NCBI GenBank assembly: GCA_031291685.1
Contig: JARLIP010000024.1
Span: forward strand, 1 to 41,714
Direction: 5' to 3'
Length of the DNA stretch: 41,714 nucleotides
From: Caulobacteraceae bacterium
GTDB taxonomy: Bacteria; Pseudomonadota; Alphaproteobacteria; Caulobacterales; Caulobacteraceae
The notes under the pieces were generated by a model. The model saw nothing but the letters and a program-made list of their open reading frames with translations. It had not been told where the DNA came from and ran no database searches. The number at the start of each line of letters is the position of its first letter. The stretch's first letter is position 1. Positions 33,423-41,546 of this stretch are shown piece after piece. Both the position numbers and the translations under genes were made by a program.

Positions 33423-33494
33423 CCTAGAGCATGTCCGGACCAGATAAAATCACCTGATCGGGATAGGCATGCTCTAATTCAAAAGTTTAGAGCG
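33423..33494. repeat. Palindromic intergenic element (REP/RIME-like)
   Basis: TAGAGCATG (33425-33433) and CATGCTCTA (33468-33476) form perfect nine-base arms around a 34-base centre, and a third copy of the motif core, TTTAGAGC, follows at 33486-33493 after an A-rich link. This architecture (AGAGCATG, inner imperfect pairing, CATGCTCT, AAAAGTTTAGAGC) resembles the short dispersed palindromes of alphaproteobacterial genomes. It occupies the gap between ihfA and the MerR gene and could form a stable stem in their transcript. Copies elsewhere cannot be seen in this window. Confidence 0.6.
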
Positions 33495-33535
33495 CGACGG
33501 GCGGTGACGCCGCTCACACTTTCGCCTGTCACGCC

Positions 33536-33838
33536 CTATCCGGCCATGCCCTTGTCGACGCGGGCCTTCATGACGTGAGAGGCGCGAAAGCCGATCACCC
33601 GGCGGGGCTCGATCGGCGCAGGCTCGCCCGTCTTGGGGTTGCGGCCCATGCGGGCGCGCTTGGCGCGAACCTGAAACACGCCAAAGCCCGAGAGCTTGAC
33701 CGTCTTGCCCGCCTCTAGCGTCTCGGCGATCAGGTCCAGGGTGCGTTCCACCAGACCGGCGCAATCCATGCGGGTCAGCCCGACCTCCTGATGGACCGCT
33801 TCACACAGGTCCGCACGCGTCAGGGTCTCGCCGCTCAT
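33536..33838 (-). CDS. ihfA: Integration host factor subunit alpha
   Basis: IHF-alpha pairs with IHF-beta to bend DNA sharply in recombination, replication and transcription. The 100-residue protein has the HU/IHF fold: the N-terminal helix-turn (LTRADLCEAVHQEVGL), then LSGFGVFQV and the beta-arm with GRNPKTGEP, whose Pro intercalates into DNA. The ATG at 33838 (MSGETLTRA) is preferred; an in-frame GTG at 33847 would add three residues. It is downstream of plsX-fabH on the same strand (86 bp after the fabH stop), the conserved order in Alphaproteobacteria. Confidence 0.95.
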   Translation of the reverse strand: MSGETLTRADLCEAVHQEVGLTRMDCAGLVERTLDLIAETLEAGKTVKLSGFGVFQVRAKRARMGRNPKTGEPAPIEPRRVIGFRASHVMKARVDKGMAG

Positions 33839-33924
33839 CGGATTCACTCACGACCGGATGTTACTGCCAAGTTCAAAGGTCAATGCCGTGAAGCCGCCGA
33901 CAAGTCAAAGGGTTCAAGGCCTTC

Positions 33925-34905
33925 TTACAGACGAACCACACAAGCGCCCCAGGTCAAGCCCCCACCCATGGCTTCCAGCAGCAGAAGTTGCCCGGGTTTG
34001 ATGCGTCCGTCGGCGATTCCCTGGGCCCAGGCCAGGGGGATCGAGGCGGCGGAGGTGTTGGCGTGTTCGGCCACGGTGGAGATCACCCGCTCCGGCGCGA
34101 TGCCGAGTCGGCGCGCCACCCCTTCCAGGATGCGCTGATTGGCCTGGTGGGGAATGAACCAGTCGACCGAACTGATCGGCACGCCGGCCGCCGCCGCCGC
34201 GGCCTCGACCCCTTCGGCGATATTGACCACGGCATGGCGGAACACCTGGTTGCCGGCCATGCGCAGCTTGCCCACCGTGCCCGTGGTCGAGGGGCCGCCA
34301 TCGACATAGAGCAGGTCCTGCTTGGTCCCGTCGCAACGCAGGGCGAAGCCCAGCAGGCCCCGGTCCTCGATCCCGCCGGTTCCTTCGCCGGGCTCCAGCA
34401 CCACGGCGCCGGCCCCATCGCCGAACAGCACGCAGGTGCCGCGGTCGGTCCAGTCCATCAGGCGGGTCATGGTTTCTGAGCCGATCACCAGGGCGCATTT
34501 GGCCAGGCCCCGGGCGACGAACCCATCGGCGACGCTGAGGGCGTAAACGAATCCCGAACAGACCGCCTGGACGTCGAAGGCGATGCCGATCGGGGCCCCA
34601 AGCTTGCGCTGGACCATGGCCGCGGTGGCTGGAAAGGTCAGGTCGGGGGTGGTGGTGGCGACGATGATCAGGTCGATCTGCGCCGCGGTCCGCCCGGCGG
34701 CCGCCAGGGCCCGCTTGGCCGCCTCGACAGCCAGGTCCGAGCAACCCTGCTCAGGCGCGGCGCGATGGCGTTGGCGGATGCCGGTGCGCTCGACGATCCA
34801 TTCGTCGCTGGTGTCGACGAACTTGGCAAGATCGGCGTTGGTGACGATTTCGTCCGGCAGGTACCCCCCCACGCCGGTGACTACGCTCCGCAAGACTGAA
34901 CTCAC
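33925..34905 (-). CDS. fabH: 3-oxoacyl-ACP synthase III (KAS III)
   Basis: FabH condenses acetyl-CoA with malonyl-ACP to start type II fatty acid synthesis. The 326-residue thiolase-fold protein has the full Cys-His-Asn triad: Cys116 in AVCSGF, His253 in IPHQAN and Asn283 in EHANTSAAS. The C-terminal GGGLTWGACVVRL is the family ending. The start is a GTG at 34905 that overlaps the plsX stop by four bases (GTGA), a clear translational coupling with plsX. Together they join phospholipid and fatty-acid initiation. Confidence 0.97.
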   Translation of the reverse strand: MSSVLRSVVTGVGGYLPDEIVTNADLAKFVDTSDEWIVERTGIRQRHRAAPEQGCSDLAVEAAKRALAAAGRTAAQIDLIIVATTTPDLTFPATAAMVQRKLGAPIGIAFDVQAVCSGFVYALSVADGFVARGLAKCALVIGSETMTRLMDWTDRGTCVLFGDGAGAVVLEPGEGTGGIEDRGLLGFALRCDGTKQDLLYVDGGPSTTGTVGKLRMAGNQVFRHAVVNIAEGVEAAAAAAGVPISSVDWFIPHQANQRILEGVARRLGIAPERVISTVAEHANTSAASIPLAWAQGIADGRIKPGQLLLLEAMGGGLTWGACVVRL

Positions 34906-35972
34906 CCGTTTGGCTCCGCTGAAGCGCCTCCCGTCGAGGCCTCCACGTTCAAGGCGGCCGTCAATTGCTCAAGATTGCGCCGAATTTCAGACGCGAACTC
35001 ACTCTGAGCCAGGTCGACGGCGACCCGAATGGCGTTGGCGAACCCCTTGGGGTCCGTGCCGCCATGGCTTTTGACCACGATTCCGTTGAGGCCCAGGAGC
35101 GGCCCGCCGTCCGGTGGATCGATCCGGTCGCGCAGCTTGCGCAGGGCGCCCTGGGCGATGAAGGCGCCAATCTTGGTGATCAGGGACGAGGTCAGGGCCG
35201 CGCGCAGCTCCGCCGAAATGAAGCGCGCCACCCCTTCGGCGGTCTTCAGGGCGACATTGCCGGTGAAGCCGTCGGTGACGATCACGTCCACCGTGCCCTT
35301 GCTGATGTCGCTGCCCTCGACGAATCCTCGATAGTCGAGATTGAGCCCGCCTTCGGACAGCAGGCGGTGCGCCTCGCGCACGTCCTCCTTGCCCTTCTGG
35401 TCCTCTGTGCCGACGTTCAGCAAGCCCACAGACGGGCGCGCGGCGCCGTGGACCGCGCGGTGGAAGGCCTCGCCCATGATGGCGAAGTCCACCAGCCGCT
35501 CGGCGTCGCAATCGATATTGGCGCCCATGTCCAGGATGGTGGTGTAGCCTCGGGGATTGGGCCAACTGACCACAATCGCCGGCCGCTCCAGGTCCGGCAC
35601 GATCATGCGCAGGAGCAGCTTGGAGACCGCCATCAGGGCGCCGGTATTGCCCGAGGAGACCGCCGCCTGGGCCTGACCGTCGCGCACGGCCTCCACGGCG
35701 TTCCACAGGCTGGACCCCTTGCCCCGGCGCATGGCCTGGGCGGGCTTTTCATCGCCGCTGATCACCTGGTCGGTGTGGCGGATCTCGCAAAGGTCGCGGG
35801 CGGCGGGGTGCTGGGCGAACTCCGCCTCGATCCGCGCCTTATCTCCGTGCAGCAGAAAGCGGACATTGCGCGCGCGCCACTGCTCGGCGCCGAGGGCGAT
35901 GCCCGGCACAACAACGGGCGGTCCTCGGTCTCCGCCCATGGCGTCGATCGATATCACGATAGGTTCGGGCAC
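34902..35972 (-). CDS. plsX: Phosphate acyltransferase PlsX
   Basis: PlsX converts acyl-ACP to acyl phosphate, the donor for PlsY in phospholipid synthesis. The 356-residue protein begins with the family signature ISIDAMGGDRGP (residues 8-19) and contains KGSSLWNAVEAVRDG, SSGNTGALMA, DMGANIDC and VTDGFTGNVALKTAEG, all PlsX markers. The start is a GTG at 35972. The 90-bp gap upstream separates it from the DUF177 gene, which usually precedes it in Alphaproteobacteria; no rpmF gene is present between them. It is coupled to fabH. Confidence 0.96.
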   Translation of the reverse strand: MPEPIVISIDAMGGDRGPPVVVPGIALGAEQWRARNVRFLLHGDKARIEAEFAQHPAARDLCEIRHTDQVISGDEKPAQAMRRGKGSSLWNAVEAVRDGQAQAAVSSGNTGALMAVSKLLLRMIVPDLERPAIVVSWPNPRGYTTILDMGANIDCDAERLVDFAIMGEAFHRAVHGAARPSVGLLNVGTEDQKGKEDVREAHRLLSEGGLNLDYRGFVEGSDISKGTVDVIVTDGFTGNVALKTAEGVARFISAELRAALTSSLITKIGAFIAQGALRKLRDRIDPPDGGPLLGLNGIVVKSHGGTDPKGFANAIRVAVDLAQSEFASEIRRNLEQLTAALNVEASTGGASAEPNG

Positions 35973-36062
35973 GACGGCGCTTAGGCCCCTTGTGGTGATT
36001 GGCGCCGGGCAAGGGCGCGCGGACGATAGCGTTCAAACCGAAGGATGCAAGGCCGGCTCAAG

Positions 36063-36626
36063 TCAGGACCGATCCGAGCCGTCGCCGGTCTTCAAGGTCT
36101 TAAGAACCGCGAAGGGTGAAATCTCGCCCGGATTTTCAGGGGGCGTGAACACCGCGTCCGGCTTACGGGGAAAGGGATCGATCTCCAGGGCCAGGTGCTC
36201 GACCACATAGGCGGCCAGGTCGATCTGATCGCCTTCGAGCACGTCTGGCGGATCTTCCGCCTCAGGGTCGAATTCGATCTCGATCTCGTCTTCCTCGACC
36301 TGCTGAACCGCGTGCGGGCTGGTTGGCGGGACCACGGTCACGGCGAATCGGGCCTTCAGGTCGCTGGAAAACGGCTCCAGGGTCACGCCGCAGGTCTGGG
36401 TGACCTTGGCGCTCAGCCGTCCCTCGATCCGCGCCCCGTCAAACCAGCCGGTCAGGGACAGGTCGGCCTCCAGGTGGTCCAGGGACACCAGATCCAGGGC
36501 CTTGGCGATCCGCTTTCGCGTCGCGTCGTCGGGTTCCAGGTGACGCTTGAGCGGGTCCGCCGGGGTGAAGCGCACGACCTCGCTCAGGCGGATGGTCTCG
36601 GACCAGGGAATCGACGGTTCGCTCAA
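36063..36626 (-). CDS. DUF177 (YceD-like) protein
   Basis: This 187-residue protein belongs to the DUF177 family, whose members (YceD in E. coli) lie beside rpmF-plsX and are linked to 23S rRNA processing. The matching segments are LTGWFDGARIEGRLSAKV, CGVTLEPF (a single conserved Cys) and the acidic run VEEDEIEIEFDPEAED, followed by IDLAAYVVEHLALEIDPFPRKP. The start is a TTG at 36626 that overlaps the stop of the upstream chaperone gene by four bases (TTGA). The exact molecular role is not established. It is a soluble cytoplasmic protein by sequence. Confidence 0.88.
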   Translation of the reverse strand: MSEPSIPWSETIRLSEVVRFTPADPLKRHLEPDDATRKRIAKALDLVSLDHLEADLSLTGWFDGARIEGRLSAKVTQTCGVTLEPFSSDLKARFAVTVVPPTSPHAVQQVEEDEIEIEFDPEAEDPPDVLEGDQIDLAAYVVEHLALEIDPFPRKPDAVFTPPENPGEISPFAVLKTLKTGDGSDRS

Positions 36627-37153
36627 GATACAATCTCCGCCCAGGCCGGCAGGCCCTCGATGATGTCCGACAACGCTTGGTTCCCAAGGCTGGCTTCGCT
36701 GGCGCGGACATAGGCGACCATGGCGTCCACCGCGCCCTCGGCGTTGTCGGCATAGAGGGTGCGCGCCACCAGGTCGCGCAGGACCACGTCGCCGCCGGTC
36801 AGGGCCGATTCGTAGGATTTGACCCGGCCATAGAAGGCCTCGCCCAGCTTGCGCATCTTCTTGCCCACGGAAAGATCACCCACGCCCAGGTCGCGCAGGG
36901 CGTCGTCCAGAGAGCGTATATAGGCGTCGAACAGCGCCTGGCTAACCTCCGAGGCTTGGCCGCCCTGCCCCTTGAGCCGATGCAGCAGCAAAACCACATG
37001 CAGGCTGTAGAGTTCGAATCGCCCCTCCACTGAGTCGGGAACGCCCAATTCGACGTAAAATTCAGGCTTGCGGGCCTGGCGGGTGACCGCTTCGTAGAGC
37101 TTGGCGCCGGTCTGGCGCGCCGCTCGCGGTTGAAACAGCCTTTGCAGAACCAC
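36623..37153 (-). CDS. Ubiquinol-cytochrome c chaperone (CBP3 family)
   Basis: This 176-residue homologue of yeast CBP3 is a chaperone for cytochrome bc1 assembly. It is entirely helical by appearance. The segments GAKLYEAVTRQARKPEFYVELGVPDSVEGRFELYSLH (residues about 17-52), ALFDAYIRSLDDALRDLGVGDLSVGKKMRKLGEAFYGR and the C-terminal YVRASEASLGNQ match the family. I chose the GTG at 37153 (MVLQRLFQPR) because GAGG lies six bases upstream and the family starts with a short basic segment. Two other in-frame starts further upstream are weaker. It is coupled to the DUF177 gene and is divergent from bamE. Confidence 0.9.
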   Translation of the reverse strand: MVLQRLFQPRAARQTGAKLYEAVTRQARKPEFYVELGVPDSVEGRFELYSLHVVLLLHRLKGQGGQASEVSQALFDAYIRSLDDALRDLGVGDLSVGKKMRKLGEAFYGRVKSYESALTGGDVVLRDLVARTLYADNAEGAVDAMVAYVRASEASLGNQALSDIIEGLPAWAEIVS

Positions 37154-37255
37154 CTTAGGCCTCACTTCCGCCGCCAACCGCGGCTAACGGGGCATTGAAC
37201 TAAGGGTTCGGGGGCGATAGGTCAAAGTTTGGAACAGTTCCTGGTGAGGCCTTTC

Positions 37256-37741
37256 ATGATCCGCCGTGTCGCCGCGCCGCTCTGCGCCCTTCTGGCTTCG
37301 GCCGCGCTCCTGTCGGGATGCGCGCCAACCAGCATCTTTCAGGGCTTCCAGGCCATCGAGGCCAACCCCAAGGATGTGAAGGTGGGTGAGGACACCAAGT
37401 CCACCGTGCTTGGCCGGCTGGGATCGCCTTCGGTGGTGTCGACCTTTGACCCCAATGTCTGGTTCTACATCTCGCAGGTGACCCAGTATGAGAGCTTCTA
37501 TAAGCCTAAGCTGATCCGCCGGGATGTGGTGGCCGTCTCCTTCAGCAAGGAAGACGAAAAGGTGGCCACGGTCCAAACCCTGTCCCTCAAGGACGGCCGC
37601 GTGATCGCCTTCAACGGCCGCGAGACCCCCACCCGGGGCCGCGAGCTGAGCGTGCTGGAGCAGCTCCTGGGCAATCTGGGCCAGGGCACCCTGCTCAACA
37701 ACAACAATGACATCAATCCGGGTTCGCGCCCGGGTCGCTGA
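37256..37741 (+). CDS. bamE: Outer membrane protein assembly factor BamE (SmpA/OmlA), lipoprotein
   Basis: BamE is a small lipoprotein of the outer-membrane Bam complex that inserts beta-barrel proteins. The 161-residue protein has a signal peptide with lipobox LSGC (Cys near residue 22). The BamE fold follows, recognised from KVGEDTKSTVLGRLGSPSVVSTF and WFYISQVTQYESF, then VVAVSFSKEDEKVATVQTLSLKDGR. The C-terminal tail is Asn- and Gly-rich and probably disordered. I chose the ATG at 37256 because GAGG is about seven bases upstream; a GTG-type start further upstream would put a polar segment before the signal peptide. It is followed by a terminator and is convergent with hppA. Confidence 0.94.
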   Translation: MIRRVAAPLCALLASAALLSGCAPTSIFQGFQAIEANPKDVKVGEDTKSTVLGRLGSPSVVSTFDPNVWFYISQVTQYESFYKPKLIRRDVVAVSFSKEDEKVATVQTLSLKDGRVIAFNGRETPTRGRELSVLEQLLGNLGQGTLLNNNNDINPGSRPGR

Positions 37742-37799
37742 GCCGTGTAGCCGGCCAAGATCCTGGCCGCCCGCGACGAAACTTCGCCTATCCAACGAA

Positions 37800-37829
37800 A
37801 ACGCCCCGGGACCTGCGTCTCGGGGCGTT
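37800..37829. terminator. Bidirectional terminator between bamE and hppA
   Basis: AACGCCCCGGGAC and GTCTCGGGGCGTT pair nearly perfectly around CTGC. It is 58 bp after the bamE stop and 24 bp after the hppA stop. The minus strand shows a short TTTTC tract after the stem, so it should serve hppA best; on the plus strand the T-run is weak. Confidence 0.75.
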
Positions 37830-37853
37830 CCGCTATGGGCCGCGTAGGGTCGG

Positions 37854-39977
37854 TCAGGCGTGGGCCAGGACCGCCAGGAGCAGCAGGGCGACGATGTTGG
37901 TGATCTTGATCATCGGGTTCACCGCCGGGCCGGAGGTGTCCTTGTAGGGGTCGCCGACGGTGTCGCCGGTGACCGCGGCCTTGTGGGCCTCGGAACCCTT
38001 GCCGCCATAGTGGCCCTCTTCGATATATTTCTTGGCGTTGTCCCAGGCGCCGCCGCCGGAGGTCATCGAGATGGCCACGAACAGGCCGGTCACGATCACC
38101 CCCATCAGCATGGCCCCCAGGGAGGCGAAGGCCTCGGCCTTGTCGGCTATGGCCTTGATCACGAAGAACAGCACGATCGGCGAGACCACGGGCAGGAGGC
38201 TCGGCACGATCATCTCGCGGATGGCGGCCTTGGTCAGGATGTCCACCGCCCTGCCGTATTCCGGCTTGACCTCATAGGTCATGATGCCGGGGTTTTCCTT
38301 GAACTGGCGGCGCACCTCGGCGACGACCGCCTCCGCCGCCCGTCCGACCGCGGTCATGGACATGCCGCCGAACAGGAACGGCAAGAGCCCGCCAAAGAAC
38401 AGGCCCACCACCACGTAGGGGTCGGACAGGTTGAAATCGACCTTGCCGATCCCGGCGAAGAACGGGAACCGCGCGGCGTTGGCCGGGAGGGAGAAGAAGA
38501 TCAGGTCCTGGTTATAGGCCGCGAACAGCACCAGGGCGCCGAGACCGGCCGAGCCGATCGCGTAGCCCTTGGTCACGGCCTTGGTGGTGTTGCCCACGGC
38601 GTCGAGGGCGTCGGTGGAGACGCGAACCTCGCTGGGCAGGCCCGCCATCTCCGCGATGCCGCCGGCGTTGTCCGTCACCGGGCCGAAGGCGTCGAGGGCG
38701 ACGATGAAGCCGGCCAAGGACAGCATGGTGGTGGTGGCCACGGCGATGCCGAACAGGCCCGCCAGCTTGTAGGTGACGATAATGCCGATGATGATCACGA
38801 TCGCCGGAGCGGCCGTGGACTCAAGCGACATGGCCAGGCCCTGGATGACGTTGGTGCCGTGGCCGGAGACCGAGGCCTTGGCCACGGAGCGCACCGGCCG
38901 GAAGGCCGTGCTGGTGTAGTATTCGGTGATCACCACGATGGCGGCGGTGACCGCCAGACCGGTCAGGCCGCAGCCGAACAGGGCGTTGGGGCTGATCAGT
39001 CGGCCTTCCAGCAGGACCGGGGCCGGAACCAGCTTGTTGATCACCACCCAGACCGCGCCGATGGACAGCACACCCGTGACAATCAGGCCCTGATAGAGGG
39101 CGCCCATGATGTTGTTGTTCTTGCCCAGGCGCACGGCGAAGGAGCCGATGATCGAGGTGATGATGCAGACCCCGCAGATGGCCAGGGGCAGCAGCATCAT
39201 GGCGTCGACGATGGGCGAGCCGCGGAAGAAGATCGCCGCCAGCACCATGGTCGCCACCGTGGTCACGGCGTAGGTCTCGAACAGATCGGCGGCCATGCCC
39301 GCGCAGTCGCCGACATTGTCGCCCACATTGTCGGCGATGGTGGCGGCGTTGCGGGGATCGTCCTCGGGAATGCCGGCCTCGACCTTGCCGACCATGTCCC
39401 CGCCGACGTCGGCGCCCTTGGTGAAGATGCCACCGCCCAGACGGGCGAAGATGGAGATCAGGGAGGCGCCGAAGCCTAGGGCCACCAGGGAATCCACCAC
39501 CTCACGGCTGGTGGGGTCCAGCTTCAGGCCCAGCTTGAGGAAGGCGAAATAGCCCGCCACCCCGATCAGGGCGAAACCCGCCACCAGCATGCCGGTGATG
39601 GCGCCCGAGGTGAAGGCCAGGGACAGGCCCTTGGCCAGGCTTTCGCTGGCCGCCTGGGCGGTGCGAACATTGGCTCGGACGGAGATCAGCATGCCCGCGA
39701 ACCCGGCGGCGCCCGAAAGCACCGCGCCGATCACGAAGCCCAAGGCCGCCGTCCAGCCAATGAGGAAATAGACCACCGCCAAAATGACGACACCGACGAT
39801 GCCGATCGTCGTGTATTGCCTGCGCAGATAGGCCTGCGCACCCTCCTGGATCGCCGCGGCGATCTCCTGCATCTTCTCGCTGCCGGCCGATTTACTCATC
39901 AGGACGGCCGTCTGCGCGGCGCCATAGAGCACCGCGGCTATACCGGCCGCTATGACCAGCCAAATGTAAGAACCCAT
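37854..39977 (-). CDS. hppA: K+-insensitive proton-translocating inorganic pyrophosphatase
   Basis: HppA uses pyrophosphate hydrolysis to pump protons across the membrane. The 707-residue protein has about 16 predicted helices and the substrate-site runs [20 protein letters not shown] and [13 protein letters not shown]. The K+-insensitive subclass is diagnosed by Lys466 and Thr469 in [10 protein letters not shown], where K+-dependent enzymes have Ala. The C-terminal [15 protein letters not shown] is conserved. A TACAAT-type -10 lies upstream. It is convergent with bamE and shares a terminator with it. It would recycle pyrophosphate made by biosynthetic reactions and add to the proton gradient, which is inference for this organism. 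Confidence 0.96.
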   Translation of the reverse strand: MGSYIWLVIAAGIAAVLYGAAQTAVLMSKSAGSEKMQEIAAAIQEGAQAYLRRQYTTIGIVGVVILAVVYFLIGWTAALGFVIGAVLSGAAGFAGMLISVRANVRTAQAASESLAKGLSLAFTSGAITGMLVAGFALIGVAGYFAFLKLGLKLDPTSREVVDSLVALGFGASLISIFARLGGGIFTKGADVGGDMVGKVEAGIPEDDPRNAATIADNVGDNVGDCAGMAADLFETYAVTTVATMVLAAIFFRGSPIVDAMMLLPLAICGVCIITSIIGSFAVRLGKNNNIMGALYQGLIVTGVLSIGAVWVVINKLVPAPVLLEGRLISPNALFGCGLTGLAVTAAIVVITEYYTSTAFRPVRSVAKASVSGHGTNVIQGLAMSLESTAAPAIVIIIGIIVTYKLAGLFGIAVATTTMLSLAGFIVALDAFGPVTDNAGGIAEMAGLPSEVRVSTDALDAVGNTTKAVTKGYAIGSAGLGALVLFAAYNQDLIFFSLPANAARFPFFAGIGKVDFNLSDPYVVVGLFFGGLLPFLFGGMSMTAVGRAAEAVVAEVRRQFKENPGIMTYEVKPEYGRAVDILTKAAIREMIVPSLLPVVSPIVLFFVIKAIADKAEAFASLGAMLMGVIVTGLFVAISMTSGGGAWDNAKKYIEEGHYGGKGSEAHKAAVTGDTVGDPYKDTSGPAVNPMIKITNIVALLLLAVLAHA

Positions 39978-39997
39978 GTCCTGAGCGCCCTTTCTTT

Positions 39998-40028
39998 ATT
40001 GTAGCGCACGGGGGTCACGCCGGCGCAA
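39998..40028 (-). promoter_or_regulatory. Probable promoter of hppA
   Basis: The minus strand reads TACAAT (40003-39998), 20 bases before the hppA ATG, with TTGCGC (40028-40023) upstream. The spacer is 19 bp, longer than optimal, so the -35 assignment is weak. The -10 element itself is a near-consensus match. Confidence 0.4.
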
Positions 40029-40036
40029 ACCGACGC

Positions 40037-40060
40037 GCGACCGGACGGTCGCCCCCTTTT
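40037..40060 (+). other. Terminator-like hairpin in the hppA upstream region
   Basis: GCGACC and GGTCGC pair around GGAC, followed by CCCCTTTTT on the plus strand. No plus-strand gene ends nearby, so if functional it would stop an unannotated or antisense transcript. It lies in the 259-bp divergent gap between hppA and the GT-C-like gene, where I otherwise see only the hppA promoter. Confidence 0.3.
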
Positions 40061-40236
40061 TCCCTATGCTTTCCCCTTGTGACGTAATGCCTACGCCCGG
40101 CGAAATGCAGTTCAGGTTGCCAAAACCTTACCGAGGACGCAACCGCCCGCTCCAGATGCTGACACAGACATGACGCCAAGCGCGCCTTGGCTATGGCGAT
40201 ACCGGCGATTAACCCTGCGGGCGTTATCCCCAGGCC

Positions 40237-41535
40237 ATGGGTAAAGCCGCATCGATATCGGATTGTCAAAACGCGCGCTGGTCCGGGCGCGCGGGGATCG
40301 CGGCCCTCTCGGTCCATGCGGTCAATGGGATCGTGACGGCCCTGACCAGCCGATTTCCCGCCTCTCTCGACGAGCTTCAGCATCTGTCATTCATCCGCTG
40401 GTCCGAGGCCGATCCGCGGTTATTGCCCCGCTATCAGGATCTGCGCGTGCTGGAGGGAAACGATCATGTCTTCACCTCCGCTCCTAACTATCTGAACCAT
40501 CCGGCGCCCTATTATTTGTTAATGGGGCTGGTCGACCGCGCCCTGGGCGGTTCGGTGCTCGGACTGCGTCTGGTCAATCTGGGACTGTCCCTGTCGGCGC
40601 TCGCCCTATTGCTCGTGGTGGGCTTTCGCCTCTTACAGGGCTGGCGGGAACGGGCGGTCTTCGCCTTCGCCTTGGTTCTGTTCCCCAAGCTGGGCGTCGT
40701 GGGCGGGCTGATCAACAATGACAACGGCGCCCTGCTGGCGGTGGCGGTGGGCTGCCTTGGCTTGGTGGCGTGGCAGCGCAGACCCACCTTCGGCGCGGCC
40801 CTACTCCTGGCGATCGGGCTGGCCCTGTGCGGTTGGACCAAGTTCACGGTGCTGCTGATGATCGTGTCCGCCGCGGCCGTCGCCGAGGTGCTGCGATATT
40901 GGAAGAGCCGCGAACGTCCTGAATTTGGGGCGATCCTGGTTCTTGGCGCCGGTCTTCTGATCGCCGCCATCCCGAGCGTGGCCAATCTGGCGACCTATGG
41001 GCGGGTGCTGCATCACACGGCGGCCTTCTATGTGAATCCCATCGACCGGGCGCCTCTCGGCTTCGGCGGATACGCCCAGGCCTTCTTCCTGGCCATGGCC
41101 CAGAAATGGGCGGCCCTGGAGCCAAGCAACGCAGCCCAGGTTCTGGGGCTGTGTGTGGTGATCGGGCTGGCGGGGGCTGCCGTGATGACCGGGGTTCGGC
41201 AGATCGGCGGACCAGGCGGCAATGCGCCCTCTTCCAATCCGGCATGGCGTGTGGCCATCGGCCTGATCCTGGCCACGGCGCCGGTTCTGGCCATGCACCT
41301 CTATTTCGGCTGGCGCACCTTCGTGGAGGACGGTTTCATCGAGATGGCCCAGGTTCGCTACTATTATGGGGTCTGGCCCGGTTTCGCCCTTGGGCTGGCC
41401 CTCTTGTGGCGGAGTCAGGAGGACACGCGTCTGCGCCTTTGGGTCACGACGATCACGGCTGTGCTGCTGGCGACGGCCTCCATCAGCTTCGCCGTCCTGA
41501 TGCTGGCGGTCCGGGGCCGGGGCCTGACCGGGTAA
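40237..41535 (+). CDS. Polytopic membrane protein, GT-C glycosyltransferase-like
   Basis: This is a 432-residue protein with about ten predicted membrane helices. After the first helix it carries FPASLDELQHLSF, an Asp45-Glu46 pair in the first external loop, which resembles the catalytic acidic motif of GT-C enzymes. It then has LNHPAPYYLLMGL, like the HPP..Y segment of PMT/ArnT-type transferases. GT-C enzymes move sugars from polyprenyl carriers to lipids, proteins or polysaccharides outside the membrane; the substrate here is unknown. The ATG at 40237 is the first in-frame start, with a weak AGG just before it. It is divergent from hppA and convergent with the partial gene at 41547. No family match is certain. 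Confidence 0.75.
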   Translation: MGKAASISDCQNARWSGRAGIAALSVHAVNGIVTALTSRFPASLDELQHLSFIRWSEADPRLLPRYQDLRVLEGNDHVFTSAPNYLNHPAPYYLLMGLVDRALGGSVLGLRLVNLGLSLSALALLLVVGFRLLQGWRERAVFAFALVLFPKLGVVGGLINNDNGALLAVAVGCLGLVAWQRRPTFGAALLLAIGLALCGWTKFTVLLMIVSAAAVAEVLRYWKSRERPEFGAILVLGAGLLIAAIPSVANLATYGRVLHHTAAFYVNPIDRAPLGFGGYAQAFFLAMAQKWAALEPSNAAQVLGLCVVIGLAGAAVMTGVRQIGGPGGNAPSSNPAWRVAIGLILATAPVLAMHLYFGWRTFVEDGFIEMAQVRYYYGVWPGFALGLALLWRSQEDTRLRLWVTTITAVLLATASISFAVLMLAVRGRGLTG

Positions 41536-41546
41536 GTCTCAGCCGG

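Noticed and set aside
37860-39479. Plus-strand open frame of 539 codons
   Set aside because: It is antisense to hppA; the product is His/Gly/Asp-rich and lacks any membrane or domain pattern.
40015-40383. Minus-strand open frame of 122 codons in the hppA upstream region
   Set aside because: It overlaps the promoter region of hppA and the start of the GT-C-like gene, has no ribosome-binding site and no family features.
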